A DNA stretch of 64,000 nt from Prorocentrum cordatum. Taxonomy: Eukaryota > Sar > Dinophyceae > Prorocentrales > Prorocentraceae. The stretch is taken from contig CAUYUJ010015727.1 in assembly GCA_963575745.1 (NCBI GenBank), forward strand, positions 806,820 through 870,819, given 5' to 3'. Positions 33,100 through 42,304 of this stretch are shown one piece after another. The position numbers and the translations under genes were made by a program. The notes below the pieces were generated by a model. It ran no database searches. It was not told the DNA's origin and was given only the letters and a program-made list of their open reading frames with translations. Position 1 is the stretch's first letter; the number at the start of each line of letters is the position of its first letter.

Positions 33100-34301
33100 C
33101 TAAAGCCACCGTGCTGCCTCCAGTGGGTTGGCGAATGCGGCGGCCAGCGCGGTGGCCAAAGGCGCATGCTCGGTGATAGGGATGCCAGCGGGGGCAGCAA
33201 CGTCGGACCAGCGGACCTGGGTGGCTGCATCAGGAGTGGCGCCAGCTGTGACCTGGACGATGGGAGCGCCGTCGGCGGACAGGAAGCCTCCAGCGCGGTG
33301 AACCCAAGTCTCGAGCGTGGGGAACTTGTCATTGATGAGCTTGTTGAGCTTTTTGAGTTGAACTTCTTGGCGGACCATGCGTGGCGACTTGTCCGCGGAG
33401 GCGTAGAGGGCAGTGAGTCCAGAGTCCGATTCCACCTGGAAGAGTCGCCATTCACGACCTTGCCGAAGTGCGCGATGTAGAGCTTGTGCTCGCGGGAGAG
33501 CAATCGAGTGCCGCCAGTGAGTGTGAGCGAGATTCTCCGTGCTGGGCCCCCTGAGTTGATGCGGAGCGCATTGATGTCCACGTCGGCGGCTTCGAACTAG
33601 GAGGCGAGCGCAGTCTTGAGCGAGGCGACGGAGAATTCAGAGGCATCCCCACACCAGAATGTTGCAGCATTCGGTGGGCGGTCCCAGGCACCCATGGCGT
33701 CCAAATCCATGGCTGGGTGGAGAGCTTCGGCATGACGAAGAGTTTGCTGTAGAGCGTCCACGCTTGCCTTGAGTTCACCTTGGAGGCGTTCAGCACGGTC
33801 AGCACGGCCTTTGAGTTCGGTGATATCCCTCTCGGCAGACTCCTGGCGGTTGCTGAGCTGTTCGGTGAGCTTCGTGATGTTGGCCAGGAACTCAGCTTGC
33901 GCAGCAGCTGCAACTTGTTTGGATGTGGCTTCGAAGGCGGCGGCGGCTTTGCCGACCTGGGTCTGGAGGAGATCGGTGAGCACCTTCCGCTGGTGTGCGG
34001 GGAGGTCGATCGCGGCAAGCTTCTGAGCTCCAGCGGCCCAGGGGTCGGCCCGCAGTGTCCTTGCCCTTGCCCTTGTCGGTGTAGTCGGCCCAGGAGTCGG
34101 CGGAGCTGGCGACACCAGGCACACCCATCGCGAGGCTATCGTGCGCGGGGCCAGCGCTGGCGGCGAGAGATATGTAAGCTGCGCCTCAGCAGCGAAGGAG
34201 ATGGAAATGCTCAACGCCGCGGGCACGGCGAAGGCGGAAAGCAGCGGTCCTAGCAGTCCCCGGACCAGGGGTCTCCGTGCTCTGCCACGGGGCACAAACA
34301 T
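33100..34301 (-). pseudogene. LINE-B ORF1, coiled-coil protein
   Basis: Starts at ATG 34299-34301, directly after the spliced leader with no untranslated base. The first 234 codons end at TAG 33597-33599, but the same frame continues sensibly (FEAADVDINALRINSGG...), so this stop is probably a point mutation. A frame change near 33450 leads on to ESDSGLTALYASADKSP and the final TAG at 33100-33102. An Ala/Gln/Glu-rich coiled coil lies at about residues 120-200 (TKLTEQLSNRQESAERDITE). The later part may be an RNA-binding fold. It would be about 400 residues if intact. The role in element RNA packaging is inferred from LINE ORF1 proteins. Confidence 0.75.
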
Positions 34302-34323
34302 CTTGAGCCAAAATGGCTACGGA
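34302..34323 (-). other. Complete DinoSL spliced leader at the 5' end of LINE-B
   Basis: On the minus strand the sequence is TCC followed by GTAGCCATTTTGGCTCAAG, all 22 bases of the dinoflagellate spliced leader with T at the variable first position. Its last G is followed at once by the ORF1 ATG. Outside it lies a pure GGA/TCC tract. Confidence 0.96.
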
Positions 34324-34400
34324 GGGGGAGGAGGAGGAGGAGGAGGAGGAGGAGGAGGAGGAGGAGGAGGAGGAGGAGGAGGAGGAGGAGGAGGAGGGGG
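34323..34400 (+). repeat. GGA polypurine tract at the 5' end of LINE-B
   Basis: About 78 bases of GGA start exactly where the spliced leader of LINE-B ends. Its first 17 bases may be the second copy of the target-site duplication. Confidence 0.93.
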
Positions 34401-35183
34401 GAGGGAGAGTACTGGAGGAGGAGGGCTCTCACTCGCCGACCGGGAACCCGTTGCGGTGGCGCCGACGTCGCCCGACGGGAGTAGCGCGGAGGGCGGCCCG
34501 CGGAGGCCTCGGCGGCCTCGCGGTGGCCCTCGCTGCAGGGCGCGGCCGGCGCCAGGGGGCCGTCGAGGGAGTCCTCGGAGCGGGGGCCGCAGAAGCGCGG
34601 CGACACAGCAGAGCGACCCCCCGGCGAGAGCGACCTCCGGTGCCCGAGTCTCGGGGCTCCGCGGGGGAGGCCCGGCGCAGGCCATCCAGGCACGACGGCC
34701 GGCGCCGACGAGGCCCCTGCGGGGACCCGCACTGGCGGCCACTCCGGCGAGAGGTCACTCTGACGCGCAGCGTCGGGCCCAGGGCACGAGAGCATCCCTC
34801 GAGAGCACGAGATCCTCCGCCAGCCCAGACGCACAGGACAGCTAAGGGTACCCCTTTCCAGGGTGCACAAGAGAACGTCCAGCAAGCATGAAGGACACAA
34901 GAGGGGTACCCCGAACCGAGGACGATGTTGTACGTCCTTTCTTTGACCGGCCGAGGACGTTGTTGTACGTTGGACCAAGCACGGGTGCCGAGGTACCCTC
35001 CCCGAACCGACCTCGATCTGATACCTCGGTCCGACGCGTCGCCGAAGAGCGGGCGCCGCCGCGGGCCGAGCGGCAGATTTTTTCTGTTGCTGCTGCAGAA
35101 GACGGCCAAATGATCGGCGGCGAGCCCGGGGCCCCGACATGCTCGCGTCGCGAGCAGAACCAGGACGGTGGGTGTCTCGTCTT
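34401..35183. other. Non-coding, GC-rich
   Basis: Frames of more than 200 codons are open on both strands without recognisable motifs. The phrase GGACGATGTTGTACGT is repeated as GGACGTTGTTGTACGT about 40 bases later (34920-34975). Confidence 0.4.
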
Positions 35184-35336
35184 AGGTCGGGCATGTCCTC
35201 CTACAGGCGGATTCTGGAAGCCAAATAAGACATACTCAAAACATGCTCCACACTTTTGACTACAGAGAAACCGTCCCCAGACTATTTTGTTAGACTCGTT
35301 ATGAATAGTCCTCCTGTCGAGAAACGTGCCCACCCG
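35184..35336 (+). mobile_element. Short inverted-repeat element M1, copy B
   Basis: The left end is GGTCGGGCATGTCCTCCTAC then AGGCGGATT. The right end is TCCTCCTGTCGAGAAACG then TGCCCACC. The interior has the landmark GTCCCCAGACTATTTTG. About 150 bp. Confidence 0.78.
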
Positions 35337-35617
35337 AATGCTCGCGTTGCGAACAGAACCAAGACGGGAAGTGCCTTGTCGTTCTCGGCCTCTGGGGGCC
35401 CTCGCCGGGCCCAGAGGCCGTCGGACAACCCCTCGGGATGAAAGAGACCAGTCCTGGGGGGAAGAGTCGGGGCTTCCGGCGGCCCCGTGCTGAAATGTCA
35501 GCCAAGGGATGCGGTCAGTACTTCTGTCTGTACCCACTGCAGTATGAAGTTTTTGGCTCCCGTTCCCCGGAGGCCCGAGGCGCACCAGCTATGGATCAAC
35601 ATGCCCCCTAAAGGCTC

Positions 35618-35700
35618 GATGTTTATCCATATCCAGTGCGCCTCGGCCTTGTGGCGCCCTTCCAACAGAGTCCAAGAAACACTGGATATGGATACACATC
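35618..35700. mobile_element. Foldback element M6, 83 bp
   Basis: The left arm is GATGTTTATCCATATCCAGT plus G. The right arm on the opposite strand is identical over 20 of 21 positions (GATGTGTATCCATATCCAGT plus G). The loop is 41 bases. Only one copy is seen. Confidence 0.7.
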
Positions 35701-35717
35701 TTGCCCGCTAATGGATT

Positions 35718-35911
35718 GGCAGCGAGCCCAGGGGGAAATATGAGAAGGGGCGGTCCTTCGAGAAGGCTTCGAAGGCCTCTGGCATTCTGAACCATTTTCT
35801 GGGCCTTTCCCGAAGACACTGGAGACTTCTCAGAACGCCGGAGGGCTTCTGAGAAGCCCCGTCGCTTTCTGAGAAAGCCTGATCCTTCTCACTTCCCTCC
35901 GGGGCGCGCCG
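35718..35911 (+). mobile_element. Short inverted-repeat element M3, copy 4
   Basis: The left part is AGCGAGCCCAGGGGGAAAT then TGAGAAGGGGCGGTCCTTC. The right part is CTGATCCTTCTCACTTCCC then TCCGGGGCGCGCCGC. Internal ACTTCTCAGAACGCC and CTTCTGAGAAGCCCCG match the family. It begins 17 bases after M6. Confidence 0.75.
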
Positions 35912-36070
35912 CAAAATGAAGGAAGAATAATTTGCGTGGGCAGGCACTGCAACGGCGAGATTCGTATGTCACAGAATACCTCTTTGAGGCGGCGAGGAAA
36001 AGAAGGGAGTCAGAGGGATGACGAAGGGTTAGGATGTTTCAACCTGCTTTAGCCTGAATCAAAAGAAAGA

Positions 36071-36220
36071 ATTTCGAGCATCAAGACAGTACCGAAACTG
36101 TAGGGTTTTCACGTGTCGGGCCCTGGGAGGCGATACTCCTTCGACGCCGTTTTGCTACTTGTTTGGGTGCTCGAAATGATTTCTGGGATTTGGTCCGAAG
36201 TGCGATGGGGGCAACATAAG
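36071..36220 (+). repeat. Dispersed repeat M5 with terminal stem, copy a
   Basis: ATTTCGAGCATCAAGACAGT...ACCGAAAC (36071-36098) is inverted relative to GTTTTGCTACTTG...GGGTGCTCGAAAT (36149-36177). Between lies the very conserved CACGTGTCGGGCCCTGGG. Homology to the other copies continues about 40 bases beyond the right arm (GGGATTTGGTCC, GCGATGGG, GCAACATA). Other copies are at 37196 and, inverted, at 59222. Confidence 0.75.
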
Positions 36221-36349
36221 CGAAGGCGGGGGATGGGGAGGAGCACGAAAAGGGCTGCGCCCTGGGGCTCGGGCACCTCGTGGCCCACCTCGGACCCCCC
36301 CCAAAGGCCCTGGCAGGCAAACCTCGGTCTTTCCACATCCAGGGTTAGT

Positions 36350-36496
36350 GTGGGCGCGTCCCCCTACAGGCCGCTTTTGTGCGAAAAGAAGAAGTAGTCA
36401 AACAATAATCAACAATAGTCGAAAATTGTCCAAAATCGCCCCCAGACTATATTTTCCTATGTTTAAATGTTCCTCCTGTAGAGGGGCACGCCCAAC
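36350..36496 (+). mobile_element. Short inverted-repeat element M1, copy C
   Basis: The left end is GTGGGCGCGTCCCCCTACAG. The right end on the other strand is TTGGGCGTGCCCCTCTACAG. The interior contains AAAATCGCCCCCAGACTAT and AT-rich sequence. About 147 bp. Confidence 0.8.
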
Positions 36497-36874
36497 TTGA
36501 ATCCAGGGCCAGGCCGCAGCCTCTGTACTTCGCCTTCCTGAAACAATAGATAGACCCAATGCTTTTCCCGTTGGGCCTGCGCGTCGTCCAGGCCATTTCG
36601 CTGCACCTGTCGAGCGCGGCCATGATGAACGAGGCTGACCAAGATGCACCAGCGATGCTGCAATGCACCCTCCCGTCCCAAGCCCTCTCCTCACAGCTCC
36701 CCACCTTGCACTGCGAGCCCCCTCCTCCCAGGCCCCCTCCTCACCATCGGGGGCGCGCAGACATGGATCGGGGGATGTGCCCTCCCCAGAGTGCGGCCGG
36801 CGCCGCCTCGCTCGGCGGCGGACATCCGCGATCTCCCATGGAAGCGGGAACCGTCCAGTGTTCCCTGTCAGAAA

Positions 36875-36940
36875 GCACTCGGATTGTGATCCAGGTGTTC
36901 CCGGGATAGAGAAACACTTGGATCGTGATCCAAGTGTTCT
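36875..36940. repeat. Tandem pair of palindromes
   Basis: AACACTTGGATC-GT-GATCCAAGTGTT at 36913-36938 has perfect 12-base arms. A diverged copy (GCACTCGGATTGTGATCCAGG) precedes it by 38 bases. Both are followed by a GGGAT word. Confidence 0.85.
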
Positions 36941-37195
36941 GGGATCCTGCACTCAAGGATTCTCGTCTCGCCCCTGCAGCGGGAGGGCCGTGCTTGGGGG
37001 CAGCGCTCGACGCTGGCGGCGTGCGGGGACGCGGCCAGGCGGGGAACGCCCAGGGCTTTCGGGCTACCCCCGGGGCCCTAGGCCTGGCCGGGAAGGGCAC
37101 GATCCCCAGCAGCGCCGATCACGCCGCCTCCCCATGGCGCGGAAAACGGCGCAGGACGCAACCGCCAGGAACTGGCGCGACATCGCCTCTAACGA

Positions 37196-37342
37196 ATTTC
37201 GAGCACCAAGGAAGAACCGAAACTTGAGGGTTCTCACGTGTCGGGCCCTGGGAGGCGATACTCGTTCGACACTGTTTCGATACTTTTCTGGGTGCTCGAA
37301 ATGTCTGGGATGTGGTCCTGAAATGCGATGGGAGCAACATAA
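37196..37342 (+). repeat. Dispersed repeat M5 with terminal stem, copy b
   Basis: Arms at 37196-37223 and 37274-37302 (ATTTCGAGCACC with its complement GGTGCTCGAAAT) enclose TTCTCACGTGTCGGGCCCTG. A short 3' extension is shared with copy a. Confidence 0.78.
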
Positions 37343-37790
37343 TTCTTGCCCATGGAAGCGGGAAAACTGCCATGCACCTCGAAACGAGGCGCGCCACGCG
37401 CAAATGCAGTCAGTCGAACACTTCGATGGCAACTCATGGAAGCCTCCCGTACCATCTTGCCAGCTCTTGCGAATCGACGCTCGTCGATGCTGAATCGACG
37501 CTACGTCGGCGCCATCTCACGACTCCCAGACGCCAATAATCGACGCTGAAGACTGAATTACGAAGGTATACGCGGCTCCCATGACTTGCTACCGGAGAGC
37601 ACCAGAGGTTGTCGATCAGCAGGCCCTTGCGCCCCAGGCTGGATTCGCCGCTGAGGCTCGGGCGTTCATTCGGGAGGCCGCTTCGGGCACCCAGGACGCT
37701 CCGTGGGCCACTGGGCTCCCCCGCGGCCTGATAATAGGCAGATCGGACCATGGTCTGCGAGACATCCGGCAGGGGGAAACAATTCGTGGA
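37343..37790. other. Non-coding spacer
   Basis: ATCGACGCT is repeated (near 37473-37550: AATCGACGCTCGTCGATGC, GAATCGACGCTACG, AATCGACGCTGAAG). No gene is recognised. Confidence 0.4.
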
Positions 37791-37900
37791 CACTCCCCGC
37801 TCCCCCAGACTCAAAGTCGGCACGTGCGGGAGAGACTGCGGTCGAAGTGCAGCTCATCAGACCCACCGCCAACTTTGAACATTGGGGGGGAGGGGGAGGC
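37791..37900 (+). mobile_element. Short inverted-repeat element M9, copy a
   Basis: The left arm is CTCCCCCAGACTCAAAGTCG then GC; the right arm is GCCAACTTTGAACATTGGGG followed by a G-rich end. The loop carries GACTGCGGTCGAAGTGCAGC and CTCATCAGA, shared with 47567-47673. Homology continues beyond the right arm (TCGCTATTT, GCCGAGGCCTG-like). Confidence 0.72.
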
Positions 37901-38289
37901 GTCGACCGATGATTGTGGCCTGCGTGTTCGCTATTTTTGTCCGAGGCCTGTCAGACCCGCTCGGGCCCTGCAACTCGGGCCTTCCCTCGCGCTTCGCTTG
38001 AGACATCCTCGAAATCTGCAAAACAAGCGTTTCGCCTTGTAGATGAGTAAATCCGTTGACCCTCCTCGAACATGGCACTGGGGACAAATTTACAAACTAA
38101 AAGTGACACCTGGGCCCGCGCCTTTCAGGGAAAACCTGATCGACCCGCGAACCTGAAACATAATTGAGAAATGCGAAGCGTGGCTACGTTTCCCAGAGAC
38201 ATGATTTGGGCGACAACTAATTGCAATGCTGGAAATATCGACCGTGATGTACCGTCTCAAGGGTTGTGCTACATCTGCTGTGCTGCGCG
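37901..38289. other. Non-coding, with a diverged dispersed repeat near 38010-38110
   Basis: Phrases GAGACATCCTC, AAACAAGCGTTTCGCCT, TGGCACTGGGGACAA and CCTGGGCCCGCGCC recur in related form at 39640-39900. No gene is recognised. Confidence 0.45.
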
Positions 38290-38690
38290 GAAATGGAACG
38301 TGTCATGCCGCAATGAAGTGCGCTGTGCTCCGTAGCGTTGTGGATCAAGTCGCCCTTGGCATCCGCATCCTGACCGAACTGATCTGGACCTTAAGCTCGA
38401 GCTGCCTGAGCGCATAACTGGCCCAGAGCTGGTTGCAATCAACACGTGTGGGACCTCCAACCTGCTCCAGCTCAAAATCTGACTCAACTCCGATGCGGGT
38501 CGAGACGACACGGGGCGCAGAACGCGTGTATTCGCAACGGAATGTGCCAGGGGCGCACTCGGGGATGCGCAAGGGGACGCGTCAGGGGACGTGGCAAGGA
38601 GCGCGCCACGGAACGGGCAGGGAAAGCGCCAGGGGACAAACCATGGAACGCGACAGAGGACGAGCCAGATGACGCGCCGAAGGGGGAGGG
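38290..38690 (+). repeat. Dispersed repeat R10, copy a
   Basis: CCTTGGCATCCGCATCCTGACC, AGCTCGAGCTGCCTGA, GGTTGCAATC and CTCCAGCTCAAAATCTGACTC (38340-38485) are followed by AGGGGACGCGTCAGGGGACG. The same two blocks occur at 41060-41330 in the reverse order. Here the 42-bp array follows. Confidence 0.7.
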
Positions 38691-38693
38691 GCA

Positions 38694-39540
38694 TACGCCG
38701 TCCCGCTCTGGGGCGTTAGGAACCCAAATGTTTTCCCGCGTGTCCTGCTCCGGCGCGTTAAGAACCCACGTGTTGTCACGCTTGTCCCGCTCTGGGGCGT
38801 TAAGAATCCACATGTTGTCACGCTTGTCCCGCTCTGGGGCGTTAAGGATCCACATGTTGTCACGCTTGTCCCGCGCTGGCGCGTTAAGAACCGACGTGTT
38901 GTCACGCCTGTCCCGCTCTGAGGCTTTAGGAGCCAACGTGTTGTCACGCTTGTCCCGCCCTGGGGCGTTAGGAGCTCACGTGTTGTCACGCTTGTCCTGC
39001 CCTGCGGCGTTAAGAATCCACGTGTTAGCACGCTCGTCCCACTCTGGAGCGTTGGGAACCCAAGCGTTTTCAGGCTTGTCCCCCGCTCTGGGGCGTTAGG
39101 AACCCATATGTTTTCGCGTTTGTCCCGCTCTGGGGCGTTAGAAACCCATGTGATGTTGCGCCTGTCCCGCTTTGGGGCGTTACCAACCCGTGTGTTTTCA
39201 CGCTTGTCCCGCTCGGGGGGGGTAGTAGGAACTCACGTGTTGTCATGCTTGCCATGCTCTGGGGCGTTGAGGGCCCATATGTTTTCACGCTTGTCCCGCC
39301 CTGGGGCGTTAGGGACCCAACTGTTTTTACACTTGTCCTGCTCTGGGGCGTTCGGAACCTATGTTTTCACGCTTGTTCCGCTCTGGGGCGTTAGGAACCC
39401 ATGTGATGTTGTCACGCTTGTCCCGCTCTGGCGCGTTAAGAACCGACGTGTTGTCACGCATGTCCCGCTCGGGGGGGGGGGGTAGAAACCTATGTGTTGT
39501 CACGCTTGCCGTGCTCTGGGGCGTTCGGAACCGCCGGCTC
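38694..39540 (+). repeat. 42-bp minisatellite, about 20 units
   Basis: The unit contains GTTAAGAACCCACGTG, TTGTCACGCTTGTCCCG and CTCTGGGGC. Because 42 is a multiple of three, frames on both strands stay open and would give 14-residue repeats (for example GTSVTTRGFLTPQS on the minus strand). No independent sign of translation is seen. Confidence 0.93.
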
Positions 39541-40230
39541 TGAGATGCTACCCTATGCAATCTATAGGAGTACGTGCAACCCGCAGAAAGGACTCGAACC
39601 CCAAGAGAGGAGCAGTCTATAAGACAACACAAAAGGTGTCGCTCGAGACGTCCTCAACACATGATGTAAAACAAGTGTTTCGCGTGAGACATCCGCAGCA
39701 AACGAACATGTTTATTTTGCCACGTGTTTCATCGTTCGGGATTTTCCAAACCAGCGTTTCGCCTGGGACATCCTCAAATTTCAATACACCAGCCCTCTTC
39801 GACCTTGTGATTTATCAAGGATCCCAACCGCCAGCTCTTTGAATCTGGCACCAGGGACAATTCACCTACCAAACGAAAACCCTGGGCTGGCGCCCCTTCC
39901 AGCAACAAAACACAACAGGTGGAATGCACGCGACAAGGCTCCCCAACGAGACGGGGAGAGGAGGATCCTCGGGGAACTCGCGGCGGGAGATGTTCGACGA
40001 TCTCTTGAGAAACCGTCCCGAGGCCTTGACGAGGAGGCTGGGGAGGGGCAGCCGAACGCACGGAAGCGGCCGGGCCACGGCCCCCGCCCCTGGGGTCCGT
40101 GGTCGGGCACGTCAGGGGCACCCGCCACGGCAACTCCTCGCTCAGCTGCGGCTGCAGCTGCTGCGATGGCGAGTCTGGCTGCAAGCCCTGACGCTGGAGC
40201 TGCCGCTTCCTTAGAAGTCGGCGCTTCCTG
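39541..40230. other. Non-coding; old repeat related to 38.0 kb at 39640-39900
   Basis: Shares GAGACGTCCTC, AAACAAGTGTTTCGC and TGGCACCAGGGACAA phrases with 38010-38110. No gene is recognised. Confidence 0.4.
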
Positions 40231-40421
40231 CCCAAACATGCGAGGTCCTGATTCTTTTTCCGTACGGGGGCCGCGGACATCTCGACCCTTTCTCCAGGGC
40301 AAACTTTTCATCCTGCGTCGTTTGTTGACGGTCCTGGGAGTCTCGGCGAGGGACCCTGGAGGCCGAAAGCGACGAGCAGCCGCCTGTCTTGATTTTTGTT
40401 CTGGACGCGAGCATGTCTGGG
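40231..40421 (+). mobile_element. Short inverted-repeat element M4, copy d
   Basis: From CCCAAACATGCGAGGTCCTG to GACGCGAGCATGTCTGGG, with internal CGACCCTTTCTCCAGGGC, TTTTCATCCTGCGTCG and GTTGACGGTCCTGG. A TCC tract begins at the very next base. Confidence 0.78.
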
Positions 40422-40511
40422 TCCTCCTCCTTCTCCTCCTCCTGCTCCTGCTCCTGCTCCGCCTCTTCCTTCTCCTTCTCCTCCTCCTCCTCCTCCTCCT
40501 CCTCATCCTCC
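40422..40511 (+). repeat. TCC pyrimidine tract
   Basis: TCC/CTG repeats directly abutting the right end of M4 copy d. Confidence 0.93.
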
Positions 40512-40639
40512 CGGTGGAGCGTCAAGCAAGGGCGGGACGCGGGCGCGAGAGGCGACGCCGACCCCAGGCTCCTCAGACGCCCTCCTACGGAGACCTCCCT
40601 GGGCCCTTCTTCGCAGCCTCCTGCCTTCTCCTACTGAAC

Positions 40640-41000
40640 CGCTACAGATAGCCAAAGAGGGCCCTGGAGCGATCCAAGACAGCTCCAAGACAGACGAAGA
40701 TTGCCTGCAAACGGCCCAAGAGGCCCCAAAGACGCTCCAAGAGAGCCCCAAGAGCACGTCCAAGAAAACCCCCAGAGGCAAACATGTTTTTTGTCGGATT
40801 TTAGCGTTTGCGCCTTTTCGGCCCCAAGAGGCCCCCCAAACAGCCCAGGAGGCACCCACGAGGACTCCAAGACGACCCAAGAGTGCCCCAAGACGGCCCA
40901 AGAGGCTTCCAAGACGGCCTGAGAGGGCCCCCCCAAACGCCTCAACGGAGGCCCATAAAGGGGAACACGAACTGCCATTTCGAGTTCTCCGCTCTAAGGG
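40640..41000 (+). repeat. CCAAGAGG-rich degenerate repeat R8, block 1
   Basis: Words such as GGCCCAAGAGGCC, CTCCAAGACG and GCCCCAAGA recur every 9-20 bases. An island with TTTAGCGTTTGCGCC and TTTTCGGCCCC is shared in related form with blocks at 49.6 and 51.4 kb. The minus strand would read Leu/Gly/Ala/Trp repeats; no real gene is inferred. Confidence 0.7.
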
Positions 41001-41059
41001 AGCCCCAAGACCGCCAGCAAGCGCCTTAGAGGACCCCCCCGTGTAGCTGTGCCGCGCCG

Positions 41060-41330
41060 CATAGTGACGTGTCAAGGACGCGCCACGGAACGTGCCAATT
41101 GCAGTGCCAGGGGACGCGTCAGGGGACATGCCGTGTTGAACTGTGCTCTGCGCGATTGCATTGTCGGTCAAGCCGTCCTTGGCGTCTGAATCCTGACCAA
41201 ACTGATTTGGATCTGAAGCTCGAGCTGTCTGAACACATAGCTCGGGTTGCAATCGAATCGCGCGGGGTCTCGACCAGCTCGAGCTCAAAATCCGACTCAA
41301 TTCCGCAGCCCTCGCTCGAGACATCCGCAC
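41060..41330 (+). repeat. Dispersed repeat R10, copy b
   Basis: Same blocks as 38290-38690 in swapped order: AGGGGACGCGTCAGGGGACA first, then CCTTGGCGTCTGAATCCTGACC, AGCTCGAGCTGTCTGA and AGCTCAAAATCCGACTC. Confidence 0.7.
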
Positions 41331-41344
41331 AGCTTGCTCAGACA

Positions 41345-42030
41345 TAGAGCCAGGACCACATGTTGGATATCTCCCTGTGTAGCCTGGATGCGTGAAAACG
41401 TGGTTCCAGCTCGGGGCAACCACGTTAGAAGCCATCCTGGGCGGCCTGGACACGTGAAAACACATGGTTCCAGCTCGGGGCGGCCATGTTAGATACCGCC
41501 CTGGGTCACCTGGACACGTCAAAGCACATGGTTTCAGCTCGGGGCCACCATCTTAGATATCCACCTGGGTGGCCTGGGCACATGAAAACACATGGCTTCA
41601 GCTCGGGACCACCATGTTAGATACCCAATGGGTAAATCTGGAAAATCACCAGCTCAAGAAACTGTGTCATATTAGAACACATCTGGTGTCGATATACTGA
41701 TTTCGTCTGGCTCTGGTGGGCCCCCACGCTAGGGGCACCCAGGCGACCACATGTTAGATACCCCTCGTGGGTGGCCAACATGCGTAAAAACATGCGGTTC
41801 CAGCTCGGGGCAACCATATTGGATACCTCTTCTGGGTGGCCTGGGCACGTGAAGACACATGGTTCCAGCTCGGGGCCACCGTGCTAGATACCCCTCTGGG
41901 CGGCTTGTACACGTGCAAGCACGCGGTTCCAGCTTGGGGCCACCATGTTCGATACCTGTCTGGGCGGCCTGGACACATGAAAACACGAGGTTCCAACGAG
42001 GGGCACAACGCAACTATCTTAGATACTTCC
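41345..42030 (+). repeat. 64-bp minisatellite in two blocks
   Basis: Units contain CCTGGACACGTGAAAACACA, TGGTTCCAGCTCGGGG and CCACCATGTTAGATACC. Starts near 41445, 41509 and 41573 give an exact 64-base period. About 105 bases of unrelated sequence (41641-41745) split the array. Confidence 0.93.
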
Positions 42031-42304
42031 CCAGGGGGACTGGCGTAGGGGGGACGAATCGACCTGGCCTCGGCGATACATCGCCGATCGATCGGCGGTA
42101 GGCACCCGATGATGAATCCGCACCTTCAGAAGCCGGAGCCGCAAGGTAGCTCCGCAGCTCATTCCGACTTCCGGCAAGAATCCCCGGCGCGGCCAGTTTG
42201 AACCGGCAGCGTGTTCTGGCTGGCCTTGCTAAAGCGTTTCCCAAGACGCGTGCCCAGGAGCTCTCCATACGGTCCTTCGGAAGCTCTCTCCAGGGAGTTG
42301 CAGA

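Larger units (their letters stand above)
28485..34323 (-). mobile_element. LINE-B: non-LTR retrotransposon (ORF1, EN, RT, zinc finger)
   Basis: A 5.8-kb non-LTR retrotransposon in minus orientation and of a different family from LINE-A. It has a complete DinoSL at its 5' end, an ORF1 with coiled coil, ORF2 with endonuclease and reverse transcriptase, and a C-terminal Cys/His finger. There is no RNase H. The ORF1 stop and ORF2 start are separated by one base. At least one in-frame stop and four or so frame changes show that it is dead. The 3' end after the stop at 28520 is only about 35 bases, without poly(A). Confidence 0.9.

Noticed and set aside
38446-39288. 14-residue repeat proteins from the 42-bp array
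   Set aside because: Equally open on both strands; explained by the period. No signal for translation.
39570-39640. tRNA-like GGTTCGAGTCC T-loop on the minus strand
   Set aside because: The flanking stem pairs poorly (TGGGG with CCTTT) and no matching acceptor or anticodon arm lies upstream.
38694-42030. CRISPR-like appearance of regularly spaced repeats
   Set aside because: Units are contiguous without unique spacers, no cas genes are present, and the DNA is eukaryotic.
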